A stretch of DNA of 64,000 nucleotides, from NCBI GenBank assembly GCA_033439255.1, contig CM065880.1, positions 496,001 through 560,000 of the forward strand, given 5' to 3'. The notes beneath the pieces were generated by a model, which was not told where the DNA came from, searched no databases, and worked only from the letters and a program-made list of their open reading frames with translations. Shown here one piece after another: positions 1 to 12,404 of the stretch (its first letter is position 1; the number at the start of each line of letters is the position of its first letter). This DNA comes from Hericium rajendrae. Lineage: Eukaryota; Basidiomycota; Agaricomycetes; Russulales; Hericiaceae. Both the position numbers and the translations under genes were made by a program.

Positions 1-196
1 AACTGCACGCGATCAATAACTTAAACGGAAATGGATTGAGAAAAGGAAGACCCGTCAACCTCCGTCAACCTTCTTATATCGCTTCAACGTTTGCAAGTCT
101 GTCCCTTCCGAACCGCCCTCCGTCTGCAAACTCGTTGGGCCCTCCACTTTCCTTTCCCGCCGACTGATTTCCGCCTCGCAAGAGCGTGCAGGATAC

Positions 197-2265
197 ATGA
201 TGGCCGTGGCCGGTCTTCCCAATATCGACAATACCATTGGCGCCGCCTTTATTGGCTGGGGAGTGTCCACACTGTGCGTCCTCGCGTGCGCCTTTCTTTT
301 CCCGTACTTACGTGCTCACTATTTCCCGCCGCCAGTGTCTTTGGGATACTGTGCATCCAGGTGTACACATATTTCACGCGGTACACGAACGACAACTCGG
401 CGTACAAGTCGCTGGTGAGTCTGAACCTCAGTTGGTGTCGATCACTCTAAATAGACACGCGCGCCGCGGCAGGTCATTTCGCTGTGGTACGTTCATTTCG
501 CGCGCGCCGCCTGTCAGATCCAGTTTACCGACTGCATTGCAGGGTACTCGAAGCCCTCCACCAAGCCTTCGTGGGGCACTGTGTATACTATTACGATGTC
601 ACGTAAGAGGCTTGTGTGTGGTGTATTGCACGCGGCGATTAACCTGGCGTTCGTAGAAACTATGGAAACCTGCTGGTGTTCGTCGATAGGCCTGTATGGT
701 GCGTGGCATAGCTGTTCGTCCTTGCTCTCACACTGACATGGTTCTCATGCAGGACCCTGAGTGTGAGTCTCGTTGTGCTGCGGGTCAGATATCATCGATT
801 AATCTCACGTCCGCGTTAGGTTCAAGTGGTGCTGGGTGTGAGTACTACATGTACCTTTTTGTTCCCCATCCATTTAATTTTCCCGAAGGCCTTCGTCGGA
901 TTGATTGTGAAGATGTAAGCGCCGCATCGTCTAAAAATGATACTCCCGACCGATGTCTGATTGTTCTGCCAGGTGCTTCGGTCTGCGCGTCTGGAAGTGT
1001 GAGTCGACGACCATCAGTCAAATGATGCGGGTCTGAATTCCACCCGTAGTCAGCAAGCACAATTACCTCGTTACGGGGACCATCGTGAGCTTCTCGTCCT
1101 CCGAGGGTGAGATGATCGATTATTGATGTGGTGTCCGGGCCATAGATGCTGATGGCGCTGTCACAATTCGGATTCGCCATGGGTGAGTCCTCCGAGTCGT
1201 CCGACCATCTTTAACCCATCTTGATCCACTGGCATCAGCGTATACCGTCAGATCGTAAGCATCCTTTCGCCAGTGCAGGATGCGGTCTCACCATATTGTG
1301 CGACAGATTCCAAGTACGCCTCTTGCAAGCAGGTCAGCTCAAAGTGGGTCTTATTCTTTATGTAATCGATATGATCTTGTTCTCACCAGGATCGACACCG
1401 CATTGCAGACCATTGCCACCGCGTCTCTCGCCCTGGGTGCCGCAACGGACATCTTCACCGCCGCGTCGCTCTCGTACTTCCTGCACAAGATGCGCACCGG
1501 GTACCAGAAGTAAGCCGGTCTTTTGTTCGCGCCCCCGTTGTACTCATCCTGTCCTGCGTCCTAGGTCTGACACTCTGATCAACCGACTAATTCTGTATTC
1601 TGTGAACACTGGGTTCCTCACCAGGTACGTCGGGCGTTGTCTTGTCGCCACCACGTGTTCTGATCCGCGCTGTCCACTCCATCAGTGCCGTCAGTATCGC
1701 CGTCTTGGCCCTGGTATGTCGCGTGCATCATCCCCGTCGGACACCGCTGATCCTCGTGCCATGCAGTACAATACGATGCCGAACAACTTCATCTACATGG
1801 GCGCCTACTTCGTCCTGAGCAAACGTGAGTGTGCTTCTATCTCCGGCTTCGCACGGCCTCCGCGACATTGCACACCCCGCTGACGCCCGGATTTCCGCGG
1901 ATAGTGTACGCCAACTCCTGCGTGGCAACGTAAGTCCTATTTGTGGCGCGGTACCTATATGCGTGACCCTGACGATGCGCGGTGATGCAGGCTAAACACG
2001 CGCCGCTTCGTCCGCGGCAAGGGCACCGACCGCGAGGATGAGGGCACAGGACCTACGTTCATGATGGTTGGCAATCCCTTCCGTTCGGGGGGTCGAGGCA
2101 ATGTGAACGACATGGAGCGGAATGGCAAGACGGGTCTGAACCCCATAGAAGTCGACGTGCGGCATGAGATCTCGGTCACCTCTGACACAGTGCGTGACTT
2201 TTTTTAGTGATGTGCTACACGGACTTATTTTTCTGCAGGGACCGACGTTCAGCAAGGAGTGGTAG
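197..2265 (+). CDS. DUF6534-type multi-pass membrane protein
   Basis: A multi-exon gene with more than ten short introns. The first exons are 197-273, 336-414, 473-486 and 543-602, all with GT-AG borders and a continuous frame. The start reads MMAVAGLPNIDNTIGAAFIG, typical of basidiomycete DUF6534 proteins. A following exon encodes FGILCIQVYTYF. The strongest family signature lies near 1390-1510 (ATDIFTAASLSYFLHKMRTG), followed by SDTLINRLILYSVNTGFLT and MPNNFIYMGAYFVLSK. The C-terminal tail after about 1990 is hydrophilic and ends FSKEW-stop. The family is predicted to have about seven membrane helices; its function is unknown. I see no frame break. Some middle splice sites (about 770-1320) are less certain than the ends. 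Confidence 0.85.
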
Positions 2266-2893
2266 ATGGCGCTGCAGTGGCAGGCCGCAAGCGTCCGTCC
2301 GTCTAACCCCTCCCTCTTTTTCTAGACCACTTCAACATCCCTCCCTCAACATTACCGCAAGACACCTGGACCGGACCCGGAACCCGGAAGTATCTAACAT
2401 CACCGTGCCGCTTCCACCGCCGCGGTTGTAATAGCATCTGTATTTTTTGTTCCATCACCTCACCACCAGCTCCTCCTTCACCAGCATCCGCTCCCTCTCC
2501 GCCTTTCGTTTGTGTTGATCTGTCGCATAATGCTGCTCTGTTCTTTCGCGCAATGCGCCGGGCACGGACGCCACACTCTTACATTTGCTTGCATGCTGTT
2601 GTGATTGTATATATTGGACACCAAGCTCAATGGTTTGATAGGACCAGAGCTTGGGCGTTTCTTTGGGGATTTCGCATTGGGACGGGGGGATTTGGTAGTA
2701 GAGTGGAGTTGCGTGCAAAGTGGTCGTGTGTTAGAACATAGAGAATACAATGATTTAGATCATTTGTACAGCAGCGATAGAATACATCGTATTTGAATTT
2801 CCCTCTATAATATCGTACATCGTGCGCCCGGCTGTCTCAGGAATCGCTTCAATGTTACATTGCTGCGATGGCGGTTTGGGTGCGAGCGCCTGT
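2266..2893. other. Intergenic, convergent 3' ends
   Basis: Lies between the 3' end of the DUF6534 gene and the 3' end of the minus-strand GFA gene. It holds AT-richer 3' UTR-like sequence. The small open frames at 2455-2796 overlap on both strands and resemble no family, so I call no gene. Confidence 0.5.
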
Positions 2894-3509
2894 TCACTCG
2901 ACGAACTCCCCATTCTCCTTGTGCCACTCCTCGAGCGACAAGCTCGGGTACTTCTTATACACCTTCTTCTCGCCCTCGGGGAGACGGACGTACTCTGGCT
3001 TCGAGTTGGTCAAAAGGCACGTCTGCGTTGCGCGTGGCCCTCGGCATCAGCACGTAGTCACACCCCGGTAGTAAAGTCGAGCAAGGCACGCACCATGACC
3101 TTGGGCGGTTTAAGCTCCGTATCAATCGCGGACGCAAAGGGATGGATGAGGTCCGGCCTAGGTCAATCCGCTAAGCAGCGACGCCAACCTCCGTTCCTGA
3201 CGGCCACACGCACCAGGTCTCGTCCCACAGCCAGAGCATGCTCGAACACTTCGAGCAGAAGTTGCGCTGGGACGACGCGCGGCGCTCCTTGGGCGTGTCG
3301 CGGTCGAGCACGGCGTTGTACACGGAGACGTTCTCCTTGCCCTCGACCTCGAGCGTCTTCGCGTGCCCGCCGAGGTTGATCGAGCCGCCGACGCCGCCGA
3401 CTTTGCGGCAGATGGAGCAGAGGCAGAGCTGGTACGGCACGGGCGTGCTGCTCTGCAGCTTGAAGCGCACGGCGCCGCAGTGGCAGCTGCCTTTCAGTTC
3501 CATGGGCAT
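2894..3509 (-). CDS. GFA / CENP-V fold zinc protein
   Basis: A three-exon gene starting at the ATG at 3509. Exon 1 encodes MELKGSCHCGAVRF, then CLCSICRKVGG and FCSKCSSMLWLWDETW. These are the paired cysteine ligands of the glutathione-dependent formaldehyde-activating (GFA) fold, which binds one structural and one catalytic-type zinc. Splicing a short intron (GTGCGT donor, CTAG acceptor) joins DETW to PDLIHPFASAIDT, the conserved C-terminal block. A second intron of about 44 nt leads to the last exon, which ends EEWHKENGEFVE-stop. No frame break is seen. Substrates of fungal members are mostly unknown, and family membership does not prove formaldehyde detoxification. Confidence 0.85.
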
Positions 3510-4555
3510 GTTTAAAGGTGCGTGCTTTGGAAGGGTCGGAGGAGTTGGTGGTTGGTGGTTGGTGGAAGTAGGAATCGAGAAAGGAGTTGCAGACGGCGCA
3601 GTGATCTCATCATAGCTCGGGCTATCTTATAGGAGGATGACCTCGTGTCGATGTGGGTCACTAGTCACTTAAAAGCGCTGGATTGTCACGGGGGATAGTG
3701 TATCGTCAGTTTTTTTCTGGCTGATGACAGACCATTGTAGACTATGCATGGAGGCTTGCACGGCCGCTAAGTACTTCACAACAACTTGTACTTGCAGGAG
3801 TGAAGAGTTGCAGGGTTCCTGGGAGTACTGGTGACGCAATGTCCTACGATAAGATAAGATTTGGCGTCTCTTCTGGTCGATCATCTAACGACCTGGCGAC
3901 TTTCTTCTTGCTGCAAACGCTGCACTGGCCATGAGGTGACTTTTCTCCAAGAATGAATTATGTGGTGAATTTATGCGTCTAAATATCGTTCTCAAGCCCT
4001 TCTGCGATGACAGGAATTAGCGTTTATCGAAGCGCATCGGGCACAATATTCTGGAAATGTTATCGGCCATCGAGTCCACGCCGACGCCATCGTCAGAGCC
4101 GCAGCAACTAGGATCGATAGTCAAAGATGGTCTCATTACTTACCAAGACGTTTGGAACGGAGCCAAGTGGAAGGTCCATCTTTCGGAGTCTCTAACTTCA
4201 AGACGAGTATAGTGCGCTGGGTAACACTGGGAGGTTTGAAGTTTATGCATCATAGCTGAGCCCTTGCAGCCCGACTAGTGCGACTGCATGGCATCTCCCG
4301 AAATTTCAGTATCTCGAGCTTGACCATGCCCCTAGACATTCCTTCGTTGTCGGAGTCAACAAAATCCTGGGGGTTCGACGACGATGACGGAAATATGGCA
4401 ACAGATAGTGCACCTTCGTCGGAGGACTCACCTGATATGAAGCCCCGACTCAATTTCTCAATGGCGTAGGAACCTGAAATTAATTAAACCTTGTTTGAAC
4501 CGCCGATTAGAGTCCATAGTTCAATGTGGAAAATGAAAGGAATTCTACCACGGCT
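3510..4555. other. Intergenic, no gene supported
   Basis: About 1 kb between the 5' end of the GFA gene and the 3' end of NOP12. Short overlapping open frames at 4250-4469 on both strands show no family resemblance and no convincing splice structure. Nothing further is recognised. Confidence 0.4.
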
Positions 4556-6610
4556 CTACTTCTTTTCGTTCCTTTTCGTCAACGCCCGCTCGCTCCGCAC
4601 CCTTCCCTTCTTTTGTTCTTTCGCCGCGCCCGGCTTTCGATCCTTTAGGTTCTTCCGCACGCGCTCGCGGTCCTTGCCCTTCTCCTTCACACCCGCCTTG
4701 CCCAGTGCATTCCGGGCCTTCTTCTTGGCCAACCGGCGCGCGACGCGGTCCGCATCCGCCTGCTTCGCTTCCTTGCGCTGGTCCTTCGGCAGGTGCGCGA
4801 GCTTGGCGCCCAGAGTGGGATCGCCTTTCGGCACGACGACAGGCATCCGAGGAGCCGTCCGCGCAGGTTTGGGCTTGTCGGAGCGCGCGTCAGGGCGGGT
4901 GGACTTGCCGGGTTTGGGGGTCGAGGAGATTTTGGTCTTGCTGCCGGGAAGGGTTTTGCAGCGCTGCACGCGGAGCTTGCGTTTCGCGAATTTGAGCTTG
5001 CCCTCCTCCATCGCGAGGAGCTCGTCGATGCATTCACGGTCCTTAGGTGTCAATAAATATCAGAAAACTATCATACGATGTAACGAGGCATGAACTTACT
5101 GCGAACTGGACGTACGCAAAACCTTTGCCAAGCTGCGTATCTTTATCCCGAATGATTCGCACCTTGATGACCCACGTCTTTGGCTTACCAGCCTCATGTT
5201 CTTCATCATCGCTCTCTTCGGCTTCATCTTCACTGTGGTCCCCGGCGCCCCTCTTGGCCCCTTCTCGTACTCATAACCCCCTCAAAGTAAGTCCTCAGAT
5301 CCTCGTCCTTACTCGCAAAGTCCAGATTCCCGACAAACAGCGTCCGCTTCGGATCTCCTCCCATCGCGCCCTGCTCGCCGCCCCTCGCCACGCCTACCCG
5401 ATCCACACGCAGCGTACGTTCCATGAACATCGTCCCGTCGCACTTCTCCACCGCCAGCCGCGCCGCCTCGTACGGGTTCATCACCTCAGGCGACGCACCA
5501 GGGATGGGATGCGCAAAAACAACGTATGCATTGACCGACGCCGCTTCTGCGTGGATCTCGTGCTTGATGAACGCGACGCGCTTTTTCTCCTGCGGCGTCA
5601 GGCACTTCTTCTCGCGCTCCTTCTCGTACTCGCTGCCCTCTTTCTGGCGCCAGGACGCCGCGCGCTCGCGGTCGTGTGCGCGTCCGTCGCCCTCCGGCTT
5701 GAGTGGTGGTTTTTGGGGCGGCGGTGCCGTCGTCGGTGAGCTTGGAGGTAGGCTGTTGGAAGGCGACGGAGCGGAAGCGCGTGGATTCGATTTTGGCGGT
5801 GGGGAGGTGCGAGAGAATGTATCGTCGGAACTGCTTTGCTGCAGACTAGTTGAACGCGAATGATATTGTCAGTTGTAGGACTACAGATTGAGATAAAGAT
5901 ATATACTTTGCCCTTGGCGACGTCCACCGGGACGTTGCCGACAAAGATCGTGCGCGCGTCGCGCTGCTCTGGCGTCTCATCCTCAGGGACGTACTTCACC
6001 GCTTTTGCAGGACGAGATTTGCCGCTCTTGTCCTTCTTCAGGACGGATTCGTGCACGAGCTGCGATGGATCGCCCTCCTCGTCCGACGACGAGCTCGCAG
6101 ACGCGTCCTTCTCCTGGTCGGAAGCAGGCTTCTCCGCGCTCGCCTTCGCCCGCGCCGAGAGGTACGCATCCTCCACGTTGGCGTTGTCTTCATCGTCCTC
6201 ATCGCTGTCCTCCAGCACCTTCTTGCGCTGCTTCGCCTCCTTCCCCTTGGATTTGGACTTTTTAGCTGCCTTCTCGGCGACCTGGCAGATCGACGTTCGT
6301 GCTCGACTTTTCCTGCTTGCTCGCCTTTAGCTTTTTCTTCGATGTCGATGCACCATCAGCTTCGGCTTGGAGATTGTTATGCTCCTTGCGTTTCTTATCG
6401 GATTTATGCGAAGATGCTGGGGCTGGCACGGGAGTAGGCGCAACAATGGCCTGTAAACCCGAATGAAGCTTCTGTTCTAGCGCGAAAAACATGATGGACG
6501 ACTCACCGACGTGCGAAAGAGCGCATCCAAGTCGCTGTCGATGACCTTTGTCTTTTTTTCGGAAGCGTTTGGCCGCTACTCGAGCCCAGAAGGAACGAAG
6601 AGAGGCTCAT
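4556..6610 (-). CDS. NOP12: Nucleolar RNA-binding protein Nop12 (RBM34-like), two RRMs
   Basis: Nop12/RBM34 proteins bind pre-rRNA and help 25S/28S maturation in the nucleolus. The start is MSLSSFLLGSSS at 6610. A lysine/acidic linker follows. RRM1 begins with RDARTIFVGNVPVDVAKGK near 5930 and continues after an intron with FRRYILSHLPTAKIESTRF and NPYEAARLAVEKCDGTMF. RRM2 begins KRTLFVGNLDFASKDEDLR near 5310 and continues WVIKVRIIRDKDTQLGKGF. The last exon encodes DRECIDELLAMEEGKLKFAK and a basic tail ending at 4556. The frame must shift four times: at a run of seven T (6553-6559, + strand), near 6281-6290, at the T5G4 run 5710-5718 and near 5240-5243. The identity is clear. The broken frame is either indel error or a decaying copy. 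Confidence 0.8.
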
Positions 6611-6709
6611 GGTCGTTGTTGTCGAGACTCGAGGTAAATTCCTCTGTTGGACAGATTGATGGTAGAGCCGATCCAGGGTCCTGTAAATGTGTCTTGAGAT
6701 GCATAATAA

Positions 6710-6804
6710 GGGCATGTAGCTCAGTGGTAGAGCGTGCGCTTTGCAGTAGCAAAATTACGTAATCACGATGCGCGAGGTCCAGGGTTCAATCCCCTGCCTG
6801 TCCA
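6710..6804 (+). tRNA. tRNA-Ala (anticodon TGC) with 23-nt intron
   Basis: The folded cloverleaf has acceptor GGGCATG pairing with CCTGTCC plus discriminator A; pair 6-67 is a T-C mismatch and pair 3-70 is G-T. The D arm is GCTC-AGTGGTA-GAGC, the anticodon stem TGCGC/GCGCG, and the T arm CAGGG-TTCAATC-CCCTG. The anticodon TGC sits at 6742-6744. A 23-nt insertion at 6746-6768 follows position 37, the canonical place for eukaryotic nuclear tRNA introns. The gene starts 99 bp upstream of the divergent NOP12 start. Confidence 0.9.
6746..6768 (+). other. tRNA-Ala intron
   Basis: The insertion lies between positions 37 and 38 of the tRNA. Removing it restores a 7-base anticodon loop and a 5-bp anticodon stem. 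Confidence 0.8.
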
Positions 6805-8461
6805 TATGACTGCTTTTTCTTTTTGAACGTTCAGTACCCTTGTTTAATCTCTTTTTTGCACATTCGATTCCTTGCTTGTTCAGGAACAAAGGAGTCCTGA
6901 CTTTCAGCAGCTGAGACGTAGGTGCGCCCAGGGAACGTTCTGCCATATGGGGGACACTGAGCTGGCTCTGCGCGCTGGCAGTTGGTGCGTGGCTTGTTCT
7001 CAACGCTGATACAGATTCGTACCCGTTGCTATGGTTCAAATTCCTGCTGCTGGACAGAATTTTCGTGGATATGATCATGATGGCATCGGTAAGTGTTGGT
7101 GCTCAAATCTTCATTTTCAGCTTCTTGTTCCTCGCAGGACTGGCGTACACTCGCGATGGATTGCTGGAGCGCAATTTGTGATTTCGTATCGTAAGTTCTT
7201 CGCTATCTCGTCAATCTCAAACTCCGAAGCTTTTCTCATGTCTCTGTCTCTAGTCATCATGGATCCAGTAGAGAGTGGACCTCGTGTTCTACCACCTGCT
7301 GAATTACCCTTTTCGCTAAATCCAGACTTCTGACAACCCGACGTGGAAGGATCAAGAAGATGGAGAATTTACCGTTTGCTCTGCGACTTCAATGGCCTGA
7401 CTGTCGTGTGGCAGCGTGTCAAGCAGCAGGCAAGTATGTCAACATTGATTGAGTGTTCTCGATGACTGTCCGAAAATGCGTGTCTGCGCCGCGCCGTCCT
7501 TAACAGCTGGCGCCTTACACCTTTTCCATAAGGGAGAGGAGTGCGGGCTGCGAACGTGCTATGCTAAAATCTTTCCCGCAGACTGTCTATGTCGCCGAAA
7601 GGCATTCACTGTGCTCATCAGCTCTCCATATGAACTCGCTGATCACAAGATACATCTTGTCCTGCCGTGGAACACCGACAACGGCGTTTAGATCGCCCTC
7701 ATGCTGACGAGACGGGCTGGCGATACAGCAGACTGTTGGACGGTTCTACGGTACCTTAGTTCCGTCACGTTGCTGGCCTTTCCTTCCAAAAAGTCGCAAG
7801 ACCCACCGTACGTCCTGTTTCATCAGGTTCTGGTGCGATATCGACGTCTTCGACCGACTATTTTTGTGGTCTGCTGACACCTATGACATCTATTGGCACC
7901 ATTACCAGCCGCCGATGATCCTCGTGTTCAAGGGATGAAGATCTTATCCGTTCGAGATAGTTGAGGGCTTTCAAGTTCACGCCAGGCACTGACAAGGTGC
8001 GTTGATAACAACGAATTCTTATTATAGCGAGCGCGTTTGATGGTGTCTCGGCTCAGGATGCTGCAGGAGAAACGTCGGTCGTTGTCCTTTTGCCAAGACA
8101 ATAGCTACGTCGGTCCTACGCACCTTGCCACCAACGCAAGCATGAGGCGTGGCACTATTATGGCTGACTGAGTCTTTTCAGTGAGTTTTCACTGTTTGCG
8201 TGGCACAGTTTCTATCGGGCACAACTGACGGTAAATCATGATGCGGCTTTTAGGAGCTTATAGATGCAGGTACCAGCGATAGAAGACGGCGGAATCCACA
8301 TGCTCTCGTGTGGTACCATCGAGTCAATCACCGCATGAGGTTCTGCGCATCAGAGTGCGCTATCGAGACCAAGTAGCGTGAGGTGAGAACGGTCCGGTGT
8401 CACTTCTGCATTGTTGGTTCTAGCTCAGAGCTCGACAACTTTGCTCTCAAGCCTCTGGAGG
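6805..8461. other. Intergenic, possible gene remnant near 7.0-7.2 kb
   Basis: A short hydrophobic stretch at about 7003-7080 (frame ending in MIMMAS) is followed by a GTAAGT donor and a possible acceptor near 7137. The downstream frame closes quickly. It could be an exon of a lost membrane-protein gene, but nothing supports an intact product. The rest, about 7340-8460, shows no gene. Confidence 0.3.
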
Positions 8462-8469
8462 TATAAAAG
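8462..8469 (+). promoter_or_regulatory. TATA box of first sedolisin gene
   Basis: TATAAAAG lies 74 bp upstream of the start codon at 8536, a normal core-promoter distance for a highly expressed secreted-enzyme gene. Confidence 0.6.
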
Positions 8470-8535
8470 GAGTTTTATGAGACCACTGTACAGCAGTGCT
8501 CTTCCCTGAACACTGCTCACAGTCCTCTAATCGCC

Positions 8536-10678
8536 ATGGTCAAGTTCAGCCTTGTACTTGTGTCATTTGTCGCACTCGCGTACGCATCCCCGCACCCCCG
8601 AGATGCGTTGCACGTCCACGAGCGACGTGATAGTCCTCCCAGTGGATTTGCGCACGCTGGACCGGCGCCGGACGATCAAGTCCTCAACCTGCGTCTGGCT
8701 CTCGTCCAGAACAACGTCGATGGCCTCCACCAGAAACTATACGACGTCAGCAAGCCGAAGAGCGCCTCTTACGGGAAACATCTGTCGAAGGCAGCAGGTA
8801 TGGCTACTTCTGTGAGAGCCTGGCACCTTGCTTATTTTTGTTATCTTCCGATAGGTGGAGGCGCTCGTCGCGCCCTCGACCGAGACCGAGACCGCTGTCA
8901 AGAACTGGCTCTCGGCGAACAACATCGCCTATAATACGATTTCTCCCGCCGGAGACTGGCTGGGGATCAATATCACCGTCCAGCAGGCGAACGCGTTGTT
9001 CGGCGCCGAATTTTCCAACTTCCAGGATCAAGCTACCGGCCAGCAGTCCGTCCGCACTCTATCCTACTCGATCCCGGCATCTCTCAAAGGTCACATCGAC
9101 TTTATTCATCCCACGGTTGCGTTAGTCTTTTGGCTTTGTCTTTGCGATCCGGTATTAATCTCGTGTGATAGGTTTCCCGCGAAGCCTCTTGGTGGACCAA
9201 AAGTCGTGGGAAAGGCAAAGAGCCAGCCCAAGTTCAGCAATGTCACGGCCAACGCTGCTCCAGCGTCATGCAATGATGAATTCACACCGAGCTGCGCACA
9301 GGAGCTGTATGGCATCCCGACAACAGCTGCTACGCAGTCTTCAAATCAGCTCGCGGTCTCTGGTTTCATTGGGCAATATGCCAGCCTTGCGGACCTTGCG
9401 GTATGATGTTTCGTTTCACTCGTGGAATGGCGAGGATCTGACCTCGGTCTGCAGCTCTTCTTGGAGAATCTGCGTCCTGATTTAGTCGGCACGACGTTTT
9501 CTGTCGAGCTGATCGATGGTGGCATCAATGATCAGAGCAATCCCGGCGACGAGGCGGTAGTTGTATTCTCTTATTTAAATTATCCACCCATGCTGACGCC
9601 CTCTTTGCGTACTTCCAGGATCTGGATACTCAATACACTGTCAGCATTGCATCGAAAGTGCCGACTATCTTCATTTCAGTTGGGAGCAACAACCCTGATG
9701 GCATCTCGGGGTTCCTGGATATCGTGAATTATCTGGAGACCCTGGATCCCGTGCCTAATGTTTTGAGCACAAGCTACAGTTTCAACGAGCCTGACCTTCC
9801 ATTTTCGATTGCTAAGTATGTGTTTTGACTGCAGGAACCATAGTCATCTCGATCTGACGGCATCATCTACAGTTCGCTCTGCAATGCTTATGCCCAGCTC
9901 GGCGCCCGCGGCACGTCTATATTGTTCTCTTCCGGCGATGGAGGCGTCTCTGGTGGTCAATCCGGGCAATGCACGGAATTCGTCCCTACCTTCCCATCCA
10001 CATGCCCCTTGTGCGTCCAATCTTGTCCTGTTCGTCGCATGGAGAACCGACTAATGCGTCTGACATCGTAGTGTTACCTCTATCGGCGCGACACAGAACG
10101 TGAACCCTGAGATCTCCGCCAGTTTCTCTTCGGGCGGCTTCTCCACCCTGTTCGCGATACCCGACTACCAGTCTGCTGCTGTCGAGTCGTATCTGGCACG
10201 GATCGGCTCGCAGTACGCGGGACTGTTCAACGCTTCGGGGCGGGCGTTCCCCGACGTGTCCGCAGCAGGTGTCAACTACATCATAGCATGGAGAACGAGT
10301 TTTGGCTTGTAGACGGAACGAGCTGCTCCACGCCGCTCACGGCCAGCATCATCGCGCTGCTCAACGACGAGTTGATCTCGGCAGGCCGTGCGCCGCTCGG
10401 CTTCCTCAATCCGCTCCTCTACGAATCTCCCTCGGCATTCACTGATATCACTTCTGGTGAGCCAGACCGCGTCTGCTTCCGTTTGTCATGCGTGCTGATA
10501 ACCGTTTAGGCACGAATCCCGGATGTAATACTAATGGATTCTCGGCGGGGCTGGTTGGGACCCAGTGCGTTGAACTCTCGCCTTCGTGTCTTTCTTTGGT
10601 TTCTGACGCGTAATACTGCAGGTCACGGGCGTTGGCTCCCCCATCTTCAGTGAACTTAGGAGTGTCATTGGATTGTAA
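8536..10678 (+). CDS. Secreted sedolisin (S53 serine-carboxyl peptidase), copy 1
   Basis: The start MVKFSLVLVSFVALAYASPH is a signal peptide, followed by a pro-domain (HVHERR, LRLALVQNNVDGLHQKLYDV, TISPAGDWLGINITVQQAN). The mature enzyme has the S53 triad. Glu and Asp lie in the spliced GDEA-DLDTQYTV (E and D four residues apart, codons at about 9550 and 9625). The oxyanion Asp is in SSGDGGVSGG, and Ser in DGTSCSTP near 10317. The C-terminal calcium-site region reads FTDITSG and WDP-VTGVGSP. These enzymes cleave tripeptides or act as endopeptidases at acid pH. Two frame corrections are needed: near 10285-10292, just before the Ser motif, and at the G4 run 10547-10550. About eight short introns are present. 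Confidence 0.85.
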
Positions 10679-12404
10679 ATGCAGAGTTCCCCTTCGAGAC
10701 TCGTCGTGGTGCAGCGTTCTTGCTAGATTCTGTGTTCCCGTGCTTCGCTAGATCCTATGTTTTCTGAGATCTAAATCAATTCCGCATCGCTGTCTTGAGA
10801 TGATTCATTTGCTATCTCAGTTTGACTTGTGGCTCAGATTTGCTGTTGATATCATCGTGCTCTGTCCTTCGTCCGCCTCGATGGAATCTTTGGGGTGAGC
10901 GCTCACATTCTGGCAGGAGAGAAACCCAGAAGAAAATCGTGGTCCGCTGCGGCCGTGGATGAAGACTGCCGCCGATTTAGGCCTGCTAACAACCACATTA
11001 TTAATTGCTATTGATCTTAGTGTGGTAAATCCTGGCAGGCTTTTCTTCCTTCTCGGCCACTTCTTTGGCCCTGACCCAAGGCCGAAACCAGGCAAGCACT
11101 ACTTGACCATTATCATCAGCTACATGGATCCACTCTCGTGTATCAGTACACATCACCGCATCGAATCTAGTCGACCTCCGGCAATCAGTCCCAACTATTT
11201 TAGCAACTCAGTTGATTTGGACGTGCTCATCAGCGGTGCCAAGTTCAGGCAATGTTTTTGGTCGAAACCGAACCTCCTCTCCAGAACATTTTGGGCCACG
11301 ATCCTGTCGAGCAAAGACGCGAGCAATGAGAACCTGCAGAAGCACATGAAAAATGCCTGCGGGTCTTCCTTCCACCCCCTCGGGATGCCGGGGAAAATCC
11401 CGCCCGAGGATAAAGGAATAGAAGACTCGAAGCTGAAAGTATACAGAACGACGAGTCTGAGAATGGTGCGACTCAATGTCTTCGTCTCTACAAGTTTCTG
11501 TTGATCACCGTCCGTGGACGAAGGTGAACTGCTCCATCTTGCCTTGTTGACGTTGCACAGTTCTGCAGGAAGTTTCAGCTCATATACAGTCAACTGCATA
11601 TGCCCTGGCAAAGAAGGTGTGGTAGATGTACCGCCATACACTTGACACAAACTGACAGAACTCCAGTACCAACAGGCTGCCGTTATGATAAGGTATCTAT
11701 CTGGATTTCGGCCGATTTGTCACCTGCCAGCAGCAGAAAGGTCGTCTTGAGAAGCATTTATCCCATGTACATTGCTTGGGTCTGGATTTCCGATATTACA
11801 GCGGGTACAGGGGATATCTTAGCACAATCCCACTTGTGGACGGCATGAATAGATCTCATCTTGTGCGCCTGAACTCATCAGACTTTTTGGGTGACGGTTC
11901 TTCATCCAAAAGAACAGGGTTTAGCTTTTTTACTTACGATTACTCGAGGCTGTGATTCTGCTCCTCGATTTGGGCGGACTCGCCGACCCACGCAGGCCTG
12001 ATAGTCGGTATTTGGCTGTCACCCGCCTTCATTTGCCCTGCCACGAGTGAAAAGTTCTGAGGTATGATAACAGCAAAAACGACAGAGTCAAACGAGTGAA
12101 AGATGTCAAAAAGGAAGAGGAGGACGCGTAAGAAAAACGCGTGGACGCGTCGCGGCTGATTATCTGTTCGATTTATAGACAAGCCACTCGGCACGAACCC
12201 AAATTTTTGGCACGCCTTCGCCTCTTCCCCTTTCCTCTTCCGACCTCCTCGTCTTCACAGCTTCTGTAGATACCCTACCAGTCATACCCTGCACTTTCTG
12301 TAGTCTCCCAAAGCATTGTCGGTAAGTTCTGTGGTTCTCGCTTAGTCGGAGGTTTTCATGCCACTTGTCCATAGATTGTTATAGTCTGTTCTTGGATGGT
12401 GAAA
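10679..12404. other. Intergenic, no gene supported
   Basis: About 1.7 kb between sedolisin 1 and the karyopherin gene. Overlapping open frames on both strands at 10817-11650 have no recognisable domain and no splice logic. A GTAAGT near 12321 followed by AG dinucleotides could be an intron in the karyopherin 5' UTR. Confidence 0.4.

Noticed and set aside
4250-4469. Overlapping small frames on both strands upstream of NOP12's 3' end
   Set aside because: No homologue, no splice structure and no promoter; a chance frame in either strand is enough.
7003-7333. Possible membrane-protein exon pair near 7.0-7.3 kb
   Set aside because: One plausible donor/acceptor, but the downstream frame closes and no family motif appears; reported only as a possible remnant.
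10817-11650. Candidate gene between sedolisin 1 and the karyopherin
   Set aside because: Frames overlap on both strands, show no domain and no consistent introns.
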